This document shows positions 37,486 to 47,172 of a stretch of DNA of 64,000 nucleotides, one piece after another (within the stretch, counting starts at the first letter, position 1; each line of letters begins with the position of its first letter). A program made the position numbers and the translations under genes. The DNA is taken from positions 124,001-188,000 of the forward strand of contig NZ_JAKKCM010000004.1 in NCBI RefSeq assembly GCF_021728395.1, given 5' to 3'. This DNA is from Vibrio sp. J1-1 (GTDB taxonomy: Bacteria > Pseudomonadota > Gammaproteobacteria > Enterobacterales > Vibrionaceae). The notes beneath the pieces are model-generated. The model saw nothing but the letters and a program-made list of their open reading frames with translations, was not told where the DNA came from and did not search any database.

Positions 37486-39468
37486 ATGAAACTTTCGAAA
37501 ATCTGTATTGCTATTTCCCTTGCTTTATCTCTACAAGTACACGCAGATGATTACTCACTGCAAAATGCGCAAGAGGCTGATACCAGCCGCTGGAATTGTA
37601 CTGACTGCAGTAGTGACGGAACCTGGAGTGGTGAAGTTGGCGTGGGTGTCGGTTACCTCGATAACGATGGTTCAACAAGGTTCTATAACTGGAACCCACC
37701 GCTTCATGGTACAACTTCAGATAACAAGCGTCTGAACGGCAGCTTAAATGCCGATATTGAGCGCTATGAAGACAATGGATTCTACAATCGTTTCCTTATC
37801 GATGATCTGGGATTACAACGCTTCTTGCTTCAGTGGGAAATCGGAGAGTTTGACGGTTTTCGTTTATCAGCAAGCTATAGCGAAACCCCATACTACTGGA
37901 ATCGCTCATCATTAAGCGCCTACGATGGCAGTGCTGGGACACTGACTAGTGGAGATTTAACCAAATATGAGCACGAAGTGACTCGAGAAACCTTCAAGTT
38001 TGAGCTCAAGTACACACCTAAGACGCCTTGGCAGCCCTATGCATCCATGAAGCATGAGCGCAAAGAAGGCACTACCTCACTTTATTCAGCGACAATACCA
38101 AGCTATGGTTCCGGTCCCGGATTTATTCCTAAAGCGGTCGATCATGAAACGCTGAATACTCAAGTGGGCCTGAGTTATGTTGAAGACCTCTGGTTAGTTG
38201 ATGTTGCTTATCGCGGCTCTTTCTTCCGCAATGACATGTCAGCACTCTATTATGGTGACATAACCAACCCTTACGCGAATCAACTTTCTTACGAGCCTGA
38301 CAACGATTTCCACCAGTTTGCTGTATCGGGTAATTATCTCCTAAATCAACAAACCTTTAATGGACGCATCTTGTGGTCACAAGCCACATCTGAAGGCGGC
38401 TTACTCCCATTCTCGTTGTCCCCTTCTAACTCAGATACGTTCCGCGGCGAAACCAACACTTGGCAGATCAGTGCGGATTATCACAACAAACTCTCACGCG
38501 AGACAGCGTTAAAAGTATCTGCTGACTATTCGGACAAAGGCGACGAGTCTGACAGACACGATGTCGTCGGTGCAACACGTGACAGTTATGACCGAACCAA
38601 AACCAAACTGGAAGCAGCGGTCACTCATCGCCTCAATCGAGATATCCGATTAAATGCCGGATACGACTATACTCACGACAAACGAGAGTATGCGGATCGT
38701 AAAAGTATTGATGAACAAAGTATGTATCTCGGTGCGCGTTATCGTCCGGAAGCGCCATGGCAATTGGGAGGTAAGTTATCCTACTTATTCCGCGATGGTT
38801 CAAGTTGGCGAAATTCAAGTAGCGACTCGCCAAACTTACGGCAGTACTACTTAGCCGATAAAGACCGCATAGAGTTTCGAGGAGACGGTAGCTACGATCT
38901 ATCAGCAGATGTACAACTCCTAGCGGAATTCTGGTACGGCAATGATGATTATGACAAACCTGACATTGGCATGAGTGAAGGTGAAGACTACGGCTATGAT
39001 CTGAGTGTCAACTTCAACCTAGCTGAGGATCTGAATGGGCACGTGTTCTATAATCAACAAATCATTCGCTCAGAACAGCAACATGCGAATTCTGATGTCG
39101 TTGGTTGGAATAGATACAAAACAAAACTGAAAGATGATGTCACCACAGTTGGTTTTGGCGTCAGCAAAGATGGACTACTTGAAGATAAACTCACGCTTTC
39201 CCTAGACTACAGCTACAGCCAGGCGGACAGCGAATCATCGACCACATCTAGCGGCTATCAATACCCGGATAATGAGTACAAATCTTCGCGTCTTGAAGGT
39301 GTCGCAGATTATGAAATATCAGACAATCAAAGCGTTCAATTCAATATTCGTTACGAAGATTACTCTGAAGAAGATTACCTCTACAATAATGAAGTAAGTA
39401 ACATGGGTGACGTTCTACAAGACTACAACGGCATCTACGGCGGAGTTTATTGGAAGTATCGCTTCTAG
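37486..39468 (+). CDS. mtrB: MtrB/PioB-family outer membrane barrel
   Basis: 660 residues with a signal peptide (cleaved near VHA) and a CXXC pair, NCTDCSS (Cys38, Cys41), a mark of MtrB. The rest is aromatic- and Asp-rich beta strand, ending WKYRF with terminal Phe. MtrB-type barrels of about 26 strands enclose MtrA and anchor MtrC outside. The ribosome site AGGAGG lies 5 nt before the start. A strong terminator follows, closing the operon. Confidence 0.93.
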   Translation: MKLSKICIAISLALSLQVHADDYSLQNAQEADTSRWNCTDCSSDGTWSGEVGVGVGYLDNDGSTRFYNWNPPLHGTTSDNKRLNGSLNADIERYEDNGFYNRFLIDDLGLQRFLLQWEIGEFDGFRLSASYSETPYYWNRSSLSAYDGSAGTLTSGDLTKYEHEVTRETFKFELKYTPKTPWQPYASMKHERKEGTTSLYSATIPSYGSGPGFIPKAVDHETLNTQVGLSYVEDLWLVDVAYRGSFFRNDMSALYYGDITNPYANQLSYEPDNDFHQFAVSGNYLLNQQTFNGRILWSQATSEGGLLPFSLSPSNSDTFRGETNTWQISADYHNKLSRETALKVSADYSDKGDESDRHDVVGATRDSYDRTKTKLEAAVTHRLNRDIRLNAGYDYTHDKREYADRKSIDEQSMYLGARYRPEAPWQLGGKLSYLFRDGSSWRNSSSDSPNLRQYYLADKDRIEFRGDGSYDLSADVQLLAEFWYGNDDYDKPDIGMSEGEDYGYDLSVNFNLAEDLNGHVFYNQQIIRSEQQHANSDVVGWNRYKTKLKDDVTTVGFGVSKDGLLEDKLTLSLDYSYSQADSESSTTSSGYQYPDNEYKSSRLEGVADYEISDNQSVQFNIRYEDYSEEDYLYNNEVSNMGDVLQDYNGIYGGVYWKYRF

Positions 39469-39488
39469 CCAATATGAGTGCTAAAACT

Positions 39489-39527
39489 AAAAAAGCATCA
39501 GAAACATTACGAATCTGATGCTTTTTT
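39489..39527. terminator. Bidirectional terminator after mtrB
   Basis: AAAAAAGCATCAGA and TCTGATGCTTTTTT, a perfect 14-bp stem with an 11-nt loop. Ends mtrCAB and the converging DUF2913/bcr unit. Confidence 0.9.
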
Positions 39528-39542
39528 GTTTATCGGGGCAAA

Positions 39543-40202
39543 TTATGCCTGAAAGCTGAGAGGAATCTCTGCTAATTGATTGCCTTCATTGGCAGGGAAT
39601 ATTAGGTATTCGCCATGGTATTTCACCATCGATTTATAATCCGTTACCTTGTGAACCATAAAGCCCGCCTGTGATGCTTTTTCGACAAACTCGGCATGAT
39701 TACCACGAACAAACCAACTCATTGGTTTAACCAGTAACTCACCATCAAAACAGCTTTCACATTGGTCTGCACACAGTGCCAATGAGTTTTGACCTTCGGT
39801 AAAAATCTGAACCTTACCGCAGCCCACTAATTGCTCTGAGGTAGAGACTTCCCAGCCCGCTTGCTCCATTACGTCCAAAAAGGCTTCAACGTCAGAGTCT
39901 TTAATCACTTTCACTTCTTCACCTTCGGGGAAAAACTGTGCGTAATAGGCTGAAATACGATTAAAAATAAACAGCAGGCCTGAATCGTTCCCCTTTGAAC
40001 GCCCCGCCTTTTGCCAACGGGTCAGATCATCCCCCACTACTCGGCCAAATTTCTGCGATTTCAGTGCTTTTGTTACCCAGCGAACCAAGTAATGGTTGTT
40101 AGCAACAGGCGCATTCGCCAACTTACCTGAGCGATGTTCCGCGTCCAAATCTGCCAACGCAGAGTTAACGAGATTCTGAATTTCTTTGGTGTAATCCGAC
40201 AT
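39543..40202 (-). CDS. DUF2913 family protein
   Basis: 219 residues from ATG 40202 (MSDYTKEIQNLVNSALADLDAEHRSG). I recognise the DUF2913 pattern, common in Vibrio and other gamma-proteobacteria, with NHYLVRWVTKALKSQKFGRVV. No signal peptide or catalytic motif. The ATG overlaps the bcr stop by one base (TAATG), so it is coupled to the drug transporter. Function unknown. Confidence 0.75.
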   Translation of the reverse strand: MSDYTKEIQNLVNSALADLDAEHRSGKLANAPVANNHYLVRWVTKALKSQKFGRVVGDDLTRWQKAGRSKGNDSGLLFIFNRISAYYAQFFPEGEEVKVIKDSDVEAFLDVMEQAGWEVSTSEQLVGCGKVQIFTEGQNSLALCADQCESCFDGELLVKPMSWFVRGNHAEFVEKASQAGFMVHKVTDYKSMVKYHGEYLIFPANEGNQLAEIPLSFQA

Positions 40203-41404
40203 TACGCCTTTCTTCCTAAAGTCCAATAAAACAGTGCAGAAAGCACTGAACAAGCAAACATAACAATAACCATTGGCCAAGCCACTCCGCCAGGAAGTGC
40301 CGCCACCAACGCACCAATCAGCGACCCCATGCCAAACCTTAATGTACCTGCCAGTGACGACGCCGTTCCAGCCATTAATGGGTAGCCGCTTAAAAGTAGT
40401 GCCATCGCGTTACTACCAATTGTTGATAACGTCCCGATGAACAGCACAACAAAAGGCACTGTGCCCCATAAACCTAAATCCAACATCCAGCTCACTAGCA
40501 AACCAATGCCCGCAAAAAGCTGAACCGACAGACCAAAACGAAGCATGGTATGCGAGCCGACCTTTTTCACTAAGCGACCGTTAATGCTGGTCATGATGAT
40601 CATCGCGACAATATTCAAACCAAACAGGTAACCAAAGTAGTCAGGTCGAACACCATATATATCAATATAGACAAATGAGCCTGCGGTAAGGAAAGCAAAC
40701 ATCCCAGAGAATGAGAATGCGCCAGCTAACATCAAGCCTAATGCTTCTGAGCTCGAACACAAACGAGCGTAGTTTCTTAGTGTCGTACGAAAGCGCAGTG
40801 GTTGGCGATTTTCTGGTTTCAGTGTTTCCGGAATCTTCCAGAATACTAAAGAAATAACCAAAACAGAGAATACAGCTAGTACCCAGAAGATTGAGCGCCA
40901 TCCAAACCAGATCGCAAAATGCCCACCGATCAGCGGCGCAACTAACGGCGCGATTGTAATAACTAGGGTGACAAATGACATAGCACGGGCGAAGTCTTCA
41001 CGTTCAAACATGTCGCGAACAACCGCTTGGATGATCACCGCTGCCGCTGCACCAGCAAACCCTTGTGCGGTACGGACATAAGTCAGCGCATCAATACCAT
41101 TTGTAGTCGCACTCACGACGGCTGCTAAACCAAAGAACAACACACCTAAAATCAGCACAGGTCTGCGGCCAAAACTGTCTGAAAGCGGACCGTGGATTAA
41201 CTGTCCGATAGCAAAGCCCGCAGTGTACGCTGTTAATGTGATTTGCACCGCGCCGGGCGCTACACCGAGATCTTTCGCGATCGCAGGCATCGCAGGTAAA
41301 TACATGTCAATGGCAAGCGGTGTCAGTGCGCCAATCGCCCCAAGAACAATGAATAGTAAAAAGGAAATTTGGGATTGCGGAGCACTTTGAGCTTTTTCTG
41401 TCAT
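40202..41404 (-). CDS. bcr: Bcr/CflA-family drug efflux transporter
   Basis: 400 residues, 12 TM major facilitator. Motif GQLIHGPLSDSFGRRPVLILG near residue 72 is the MFS loop 2-3 signature in its Bcr form; LTPLAIDMYLPAMPAIAKDLG near 25 is characteristic of the Bcr/CflA group, which exports bicyclomycin, chloramphenicol or related compounds by proton exchange. In E. coli bcr lies next to rsuA and radD (yejH), and the same order is kept here. Followed by a coupled DUF2913 gene. Confidence 0.92.
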   Translation of the reverse strand: MTEKAQSAPQSQISFLLFIVLGAIGALTPLAIDMYLPAMPAIAKDLGVAPGAVQITLTAYTAGFAIGQLIHGPLSDSFGRRPVLILGVLFFGLAAVVSATTNGIDALTYVRTAQGFAGAAAAVIIQAVVRDMFEREDFARAMSFVTLVITIAPLVAPLIGGHFAIWFGWRSIFWVLAVFSVLVISLVFWKIPETLKPENRQPLRFRTTLRNYARLCSSSEALGLMLAGAFSFSGMFAFLTAGSFVYIDIYGVRPDYFGYLFGLNIVAMIIMTSINGRLVKKVGSHTMLRFGLSVQLFAGIGLLVSWMLDLGLWGTVPFVVLFIGTLSTIGSNAMALLLSGYPLMAGTASSLAGTLRFGMGSLIGALVAALPGGVAWPMVIVMFACSVLSALFYWTLGRKA

Positions 41405-41840
41405 TCTTTTACCTCTAGTTGTGTCCCAACCACTCGCACCCTGGATTGGATACTGTGATAAATAAAGCTTCTCGTATCGTTGATTGTAGGAATAACGACG
41501 AATCCAAATCTCGTTTTACAAGATACAAAAGGACGGATGTATACCAAGGTGCTTCAAACGAACTCGACACCAAAAGCATATGATAACGACCTAAATTCAT
41601 ACACTATCGATGATATTAAAACGAAAAATGATGGAGCTTGCTCCACCATTCATTTACTACATCAGATGTTTACGAGAAAAGCATGTGTCTTAGGTATCGC
41701 TCCTCAGTTAATGACTTGAGGTTCAACACATACTAAAAATGTCTGGCACTAAATCAATTTGGTAGGAACGGCCATTTTGAGCGAATTCCTACCAAAAAAC
41801 CAGTTCCCAATAGGAACTAAATAATTTCCTAGAGCTATGA
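41405..41840. other. Non-coding gap between bcr and rsuA with inverted repeats
   Basis: No convincing gene in 436 bp. A perfect 10-bp inverted repeat TTGGTAGGAA (41759-41768) and TTCCTACCAA (41786-41795) is followed by GTTCC-CAATA-GGAAC (about 41803-41817). A smaller hairpin, TGGAGCTTGCTCCA, lies near 41634. None has a T run, so they are not simple terminators. Confidence 0.5.
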
Positions 41841-42542
41841 TTAATTCCAGATTGAATCAATTTCATCTTGGGTCAAATAACGGTAATCACCCGGTTCTAG
41901 TGCTGCGTCCAGCTCAATAGCGCCTATGCGTTCACGATGTAAATACTCAACTTTGTTACCAAGTGCAGCAAACATGCGTTTCACTTGGTGATATTTGCCT
42001 TCAACGATGGTTAGCAACAACTCATTTTCAGCTTCATTTACGATCTCTAAACGCGCCGGTAGCGTCGCCTCCTGCTCATTGCGCAGCATGATGCCTTCGG
42101 CAAGTTTCTCGGCATAATCAGGCTGAATAGCATCAACTAGCCAGACACGGTAGGTTTTTTCACATTTGTGTTTTGGCGATGTAATACGATGCGACCACTT
42201 ACCATCGTCGGTAATGAGTACCAGACCAGTCGTGTCAACGTCGAGACGACCAGCAAAATGGAGATTCTCGATTTTTGGCTCATCAAGCAACACGAATGCA
42301 GTTTGATTGTAACCATCTTCATGTGAACAAACGAAATCAGCAGGTTTGTACAACATAATGTAACGCGGCCCCGGCGCTCCAACGACACGGTCTTTCCATA
42401 TGACTTCCGCACCTTCTGGTACCTTGAATGCCCCACTTTTTTGAATGTCACCATCAACGGTCACTTCACCACTCTTGATGATCTTTGTTGCCTGCTTGCG
42501 CGTCGCACCCAGAGCGTCACACAAATATTTATCTAAACGCAT
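41841..42542 (-). CDS. rsuA: 16S rRNA pseudouridine(516) synthase RsuA
   Basis: 233 residues, the usual length. N-terminal S4 RNA-binding domain (MRLDKYLCDALGATRKQATKIIKSGEVTVDG), then the catalytic motif AGRLDVDTTGLVLITDDG, with Asp101 approximately the active-site residue, and the C-terminal GKYHQVKRMFAALGN. It modifies U516 of 16S rRNA. The gene is divergent from radD with 121 bp between, as in E. coli. Confidence 0.95.
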   Translation of the reverse strand: MRLDKYLCDALGATRKQATKIIKSGEVTVDGDIQKSGAFKVPEGAEVIWKDRVVGAPGPRYIMLYKPADFVCSHEDGYNQTAFVLLDEPKIENLHFAGRLDVDTTGLVLITDDGKWSHRITSPKHKCEKTYRVWLVDAIQPDYAEKLAEGIMLRNEQEATLPARLEIVNEAENELLLTIVEGKYHQVKRMFAALGNKVEYLHRERIGAIELDAALEPGDYRYLTQDEIDSIWN

Positions 42543-42663
42543 GAATACCTCATTGAATTATACCCAAATGCTCTCCGAATCATGGTTCAAAGATCACTTG
42601 GGTATAAAAGTCAGGTATTATAACGTTCCTAGTTGGAATAGTTGAGCAATTTCACATTTTTTC

Positions 42664-44415
42664 ATGTATACACTTCGTCCCTATCAAGCTGACTCTGTAA
42701 AAGCAGTCATTCATTACTTTCGTAAACACTCAACGCCTGCTGTGATTGTGTTGCCAACTGGTGCTGGTAAAAGTCTGGTGATTGCCGAATTGGCTCGTCT
42801 GGCTAAAGGGCGAGTTTTGGTTATGGCGCATGTTAAAGAGCTGGTCGAGCAAAACCATGCTAAGTACGAAGGTTACGATCTTAAAGGCTCAGTTTTCTCT
42901 GCAGGTCTTGGACGCAAAGAAACCGATCAGCAAGTTGTGTTCGCCTCTGTCCAGTCGGTGGTAAGGAACTTAGATGCCTTCAAAAACCAATTCTCACTGC
43001 TGGTGATCGACGAATGTCATCGAGTGCCAGATGATAAAAACAGTAGCTATCAAAAAGTGATTACTCATTTGCGGGAGTTGAACCCGGGGATTAAAGTTCT
43101 TGGTCTTACAGCGACCCCTTATCGATTGGGCATGGGTTGGATTTACCAGTACCATACTCGCGGACAGGTGCGCACTGAAGAGCCTCGCTTCTTCCGCGAC
43201 TGCATATTTGAATTACCGATTCGATACTTGCTCGATGAAAATTTTCTTACTCCAGCTCGCATGATGGACGCACCTGTTTTGTCCTACGACTTTTCGCAGC
43301 TTAAACCCGCCAATACTGGGCGCTACAAAGAAGCGGAAATGGATATGGTGATCGACAAAGCCAAACGTGCCACGCCACAAATCGTCGAACAAATCATTCA
43401 ATACGCTAAAAACCGTCATGGTGTCATGATTTTTGCCGCCACGGTTCGTCACGCGCAGGAGATCCATGGTTTATTACCTGAGGGTCAAACCGCAATTGTC
43501 ATCGGTGATACGCCAACACCGGAGCGTGACGCCATCATCCAAGCGTTTAAAAACCGTGAAATCAAGTATCTGGTTAACGTATCGGTATTAACCACTGGGT
43601 TTGATGCACCACACGTTGATCTGATTGCCATTTTACGTCCTACAGAATCAGTAAGCCTGTATCAGCAAATCATTGGCCGCGGGCTACGCCTGTCAGAAGG
43701 TAAGTCTGAATGCTTGGTTCTTGATTACGCGGGAAATAGCTACGATTTGTATCAACCTGAAGTCGGTGACCCTAAACCCGACTCCACCAGCGAGATCATC
43801 ACCATTCCCTGCCCTGCTTGCGGTTTTAATAACAACTTCTGGGGCAAACTGGACAACAATGGCTTTTTGCTGGAACACTTCGGCCGCCGTTGCCAAGGTT
43901 ACTTCGAAGACGAAGAAACGGGTGAGCGTGAGCATTGTGGCTATCGATTCCGAGCAAAATATTGTGGTGAATGTGGTGCAGACAACGACATCGCTGCGCG
44001 TATCTGCCATGAATGCGATGCCACATTAGTTGATCCGGATAAGAAGTTGAAAGAAGCGCTCAACCTGAAAGATGCGTTGATATTCGAGTGCACAGAGATG
44101 GACCTATCTGTATTCAAATCCCAAGACGGCAAGTCTCAGTTAAAAGTCACCTACTCGGGAGAACCATACCAAGGTGAAGGAAACGCCTTAGTACATGAGT
44201 TTTGGTCTCTAAGTACCAAAAAGCAGAAACAGAACTTCAAAGACCAATTTGTTCGTCCTCACCTAGCGGACAAGCATCGCCCGTTTGACGAAGCGTCTCC
44301 GACTCGAGTGGTGGCAAATCAGCATCGTTTTCGCTTACCACAATTTGTGATAGCCAGAAAGTCAGGACGCTTTTGGAAACTGCGTGACAAAATTTTTGAT
44401 GATGAGCTGCAGTGA
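42664..44415 (+). CDS. radD: RadD, DEAD/DEAH-box repair helicase-like ATPase
   Basis: 583 residues, matching E. coli RadD/YejH (586). Helicase motifs are visible: LPTGAGKS (motif I), FASVQS (Ia region), VIDECHR (II), LTATPYRLG (III), VLTTGFDAPHVD (V) and QQIIGRGLRLS (VI). The C-terminal half has zinc-binding cysteine pairs (CPACG, CGECGADND, CHECD). RadD acts in recombination and repair of stalled forks with RecA/SSB. Divergent from rsuA. Confidence 0.93.
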   Translation: MYTLRPYQADSVKAVIHYFRKHSTPAVIVLPTGAGKSLVIAELARLAKGRVLVMAHVKELVEQNHAKYEGYDLKGSVFSAGLGRKETDQQVVFASVQSVVRNLDAFKNQFSLLVIDECHRVPDDKNSSYQKVITHLRELNPGIKVLGLTATPYRLGMGWIYQYHTRGQVRTEEPRFFRDCIFELPIRYLLDENFLTPARMMDAPVLSYDFSQLKPANTGRYKEAEMDMVIDKAKRATPQIVEQIIQYAKNRHGVMIFAATVRHAQEIHGLLPEGQTAIVIGDTPTPERDAIIQAFKNREIKYLVNVSVLTTGFDAPHVDLIAILRPTESVSLYQQIIGRGLRLSEGKSECLVLDYAGNSYDLYQPEVGDPKPDSTSEIITIPCPACGFNNNFWGKLDNNGFLLEHFGRRCQGYFEDEETGEREHCGYRFRAKYCGECGADNDIAARICHECDATLVDPDKKLKEALNLKDALIFECTEMDLSVFKSQDGKSQLKVTYSGEPYQGEGNALVHEFWSLSTKKQKQNFKDQFVRPHLADKHRPFDEASPTRVVANQHRFRLPQFVIARKSGRFWKLRDKIFDDELQ

Positions 44416-44548
44416 TATTGAAGAAATCCGGCGATGTATTTCAGTTAAGTCAACGAAGTGAACCACTCAAGCAGCTAACAGGCAGGTTCACCTTCTATTC
44501 ATATACCGCTGCCTATAATTCTGCCAATTGTTTAGAAAAGGTTTTATT

Positions 44549-44974
44549 ATGAACAAACCAACCAATTCTCAGCGTGTTACGTTGTTTCTAAGCTTGCTTC
44601 CAGTGTTAATTTCAGCGTCAACGTTCGCACAGCAAAAGGATCTGACATCGTCGCAAGATGGCCATGCGATTGTACAGGATGTGATAAAACCTGGTACCGA
44701 GATTGAATTTTATGAAGACCAAGATGAGGTCTACCGCGCGGTGCAAAACGGTGATATTCGACCATTTTCTGAACTCTACACGACGGTCGAAAAGGACTTA
44801 TATGGTCGTATTATTAAAGTAGAACTCGAAGAAGATAATAGTGCGTGGGTTTACGAATTAAAAATCCTCTTTGACAACAACGTCTTAAAAGTTGAATACG
44901 ATGCTGCAACATTAGAAATGCTCGAAGTAAAAGGGCGTAGCTTCAATAAAGCACTGAAACCACAGCAACAATAA
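44549..44974 (+). CDS. PepSY-domain periplasmic protein
   Basis: 141 residues from ATG 44549 (MNKPTNSQRVTLFLSLLPVLISASTFAQ), with a signal peptide cleaved near TFA. A PepSY-type fold follows (EVYRAVQNGDIRPFSELYTTVEKDLYGRIIKVELEEDN in pieces). Such proteins often sit next to two-component genes and modulate the sensor or a protease. Gap of 18 bp to the regulator, so one operon. Confidence 0.8.
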   Translation: MNKPTNSQRVTLFLSLLPVLISASTFAQQKDLTSSQDGHAIVQDVIKPGTEIEFYEDQDEVYRAVQNGDIRPFSELYTTVEKDLYGRIIKVELEEDNSAWVYELKILFDNNVLKVEYDAATLEMLEVKGRSFNKALKPQQQ

Positions 44975-44992
44975 ACGAACAAAGAAGCCACT

Positions 44993-45652
44993 ATGAAAAT
45001 ACTTGTTGTCGAGGATGATCCTCGCATTGGTGAGCAAATCATCAAGACGTTAGAAAGCACTGGCTGGGTACCTGAACTCTCTCAAGATGGGATTGATGCG
45101 CTATATCGTGCGACAACAGAAGAGTGGGATGTGATCGTTCTGGATCTCGGCTTGCCTAAGCTGGATGGCTTGTCAGTATTGAACGGCATTCGAGATGAAA
45201 ACATCAATACACCTGTCGTCATTCTCAGTGCTCGCGACACACTCACCGAACGTGTCGAAGGCCTTAATGCTGGTGCCGATGATTATCTCACCAAGCCTTT
45301 CGAGATGGTTGAGTTGATCGCCCGTATCCGTGCCCAGCTTCGCAGAGCTTCAGGTAATGCTTCTCCTGTCATGCAAATTGGCGATCTGAGTTTGGACACC
45401 CGAACCTCTAAAGTTATGTGGAAAGGCGAACCTGTTAGCTTAACCGCGCTCGAGTATAAAGTGGTTGCGTACTTTGTACATAATCCGGAGAAAGTAATTT
45501 CACGGACAGAACTGGTCGAGCACATTTACAAACAAGACTTTGACCGAGACTCAAACACCATTGAAGTCTTTATTGGCCGTATCCGCAAAAAAATCGCACC
45601 TAAAATCATCAAAACCGTCCGAGGCTTAGGGTACCAATTAAATGCCAAATAA
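44993..45652 (+). CDS. OmpR/PhoP-family response regulator
   Basis: 219 residues. Receiver domain: acidic pair VVEDDPRIG, phospho-acceptor Asp51 (VIVLDLGLP), SARDT and KPFEMVEL. C-terminal winged helix with the family pattern LTALEYKVVAYF, VISRTELVEHIY and RDSNTIEVFIGRIRKKI. It binds DNA as a dimer when phosphorylated. Co-transcribed with the PepSY protein and the kinase. Signal and targets cannot be told from sequence. Confidence 0.92.
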   Translation: MKILVVEDDPRIGEQIIKTLESTGWVPELSQDGIDALYRATTEEWDVIVLDLGLPKLDGLSVLNGIRDENINTPVVILSARDTLTERVEGLNAGADDYLTKPFEMVELIARIRAQLRRASGNASPVMQIGDLSLDTRTSKVMWKGEPVSLTALEYKVVAYFVHNPEKVISRTELVEHIYKQDFDRDSNTIEVFIGRIRKKIAPKIIKTVRGLGYQLNAK

Positions 45653-46991
45653 ATATCGACTACCGCTGTATCCGTTAAAACGGCTCAGTATTAAAAGTCG
45701 GCTGGTATTAGCGGCTGTTGTTTGGTTAACCGCGATGATACTTGCTGCTGGCGTCACCATCCCAACTCAGGTTTATAACTACATGGTGGACGACACTCGT
45801 TCCCAACTGAGCGTTTTTATGGACGAGATCGCCGCGCAGTTAGAAGTCGACAAAACCGGGCATTTGTCTCTAGCCGCACAACTTTCTGATCCGCGCTTTA
45901 GCAGACCTTATAGCGGGCTGTACTGGAGCGCCTCGACCAAAACTAACCTCGAACGTTCACGCTCTTTATGGGACAAAAGAATCGAGTATAAAGAGCTCGA
46001 CAAAGACGCTTATGGCGCTCGCGATGAGAAGCTAATTACCTTGGAAAAGGTACTGTATTTACCCGATTATAATGGCCCTATTCATGTTGTTGTCGGTATT
46101 GATGAAGCCCCAATCAAAAATACACTTCAAACGTTAATCGGACAATTGTGGTTAATTTTAGGCTTGCTGTTTGCTGGTGTTCTCACCGTTATTTTGGTGC
46201 AGATAGCATGGTCTTTAAGCCCTCTTACTAAATTACAGAAAGAGCTCGCTGAGCTTAAATCGAGAAATAAAACCAGTCTGGAAGAGACCTACCCTAAAGA
46301 GATCTCTCCCTTAATCTCCGATCTTAACGCATTACTGTTTCATTATCAGGAGCTTTTAGAACGGGCACGAAACCATGCCGGGAATTTATCCCATGCGCTA
46401 AAGACACCGTTATCTGTCCTGAAAAACGAAGTACGCACGTTGGATACAAACGCCCAGTCTCGATTAGATGAACCACTGAATCAAATTCAATCACACATTG
46501 ATTATCACTTAGGACGAGCACGAATGGCGGGGGCGATGAATATCCTATCAGTCAAAGCCAATCCAGCCGAACGAGTCGATGCCATTTCGATGGCCTTTGA
46601 TAAAGTGTACGCCCAACGTGACATCACACTGGTCAGTGAACTCGACTCTGAATTAAACGTAGCGGTAGAGAAAAGTGATCTTGACGAAATGTTAGGTAAC
46701 CTACTTGAGAACAGCTACAAGTGGGCAAACCAAATGATTCGTGTCCATTCTATTCACGATAAGGAAAATATCCGCCTTATCATAGAAGACGACGGTCCGG
46801 GGATTCCTAAAGAACAGTTAGAGCGTGTGACCCAACGAGGGTTTAGGCTGGACGAAGAAACACCAGGCTCAGGGTTGGGATTAAATATTGTCAGTGAAAT
46901 GGCGCATAGTTACCGCGGGCAATTAGAGCTAGAAGCAAGTAAAATGGGTGGCTTGAAAGCGACACTTATATTGCAGAGAAGCCGCACTTAA
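45642..46991 (+). CDS. PhoQ-like sensor histidine kinase
   Basis: 449 residues: TM1 (about 22-45), a periplasmic domain rich in acidic residues, TM2 (about 168-190), then a kinase core with H-box GNLSHALKTPLSVLKNEV (His near 248), NLLENSYKW (N box), EDDGPGIP and GSGLGLNIVSEM. The H-box with NLSHALKTPL is of the PhoQ type, and the acidic periplasmic domain could sense cations or peptides. It overlaps the regulator gene by 11 nt. Exact ligand unknown. Confidence 0.9.
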   Translation: MPNKYRLPLYPLKRLSIKSRLVLAAVVWLTAMILAAGVTIPTQVYNYMVDDTRSQLSVFMDEIAAQLEVDKTGHLSLAAQLSDPRFSRPYSGLYWSASTKTNLERSRSLWDKRIEYKELDKDAYGARDEKLITLEKVLYLPDYNGPIHVVVGIDEAPIKNTLQTLIGQLWLILGLLFAGVLTVILVQIAWSLSPLTKLQKELAELKSRNKTSLEETYPKEISPLISDLNALLFHYQELLERARNHAGNLSHALKTPLSVLKNEVRTLDTNAQSRLDEPLNQIQSHIDYHLGRARMAGAMNILSVKANPAERVDAISMAFDKVYAQRDITLVSELDSELNVAVEKSDLDEMLGNLLENSYKWANQMIRVHSIHDKENIRLIIEDDGPGIPKEQLERVTQRGFRLDEETPGSGLGLNIVSEMAHSYRGQLELEASKMGGLKATLILQRSRT

Positions 46992-47143
46992 TCGCCGTGA
47001 ACGGTTCTAGCTTCAGCTGAGAGTAAACGCAGAAAAGCGGTGAAAACAAATACAAGTGGCACATTTTTTGTTCTACCTATGTAAGGTGCATTTCTCAGAC
47101 ATACTTTATTGGGCTGTTTTTGTTGATTTAGATACAATTTTGG

Positions 47144-47172
47144 TTGCTGAAGCTCGGGTGGAATGATAGTAT
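47144..47172 (+). promoter_or_regulatory. Sigma70 promoter of rplY
   Basis: TTGCTG (47144-47149), a 17-nt spacer, TAGTAT (47167-47172). It would give a leader of about 95 nt containing CAACAA-GGTCGCA-TTGTTG just before rplY. Confidence 0.6.

Noticed and set aside
41480..41719. 79-codon open frame starting at TTG between bcr and rsuA
   Set aside because: No ribosome site, no family resemblance, and it runs through hairpin sequence; treated as non-coding.
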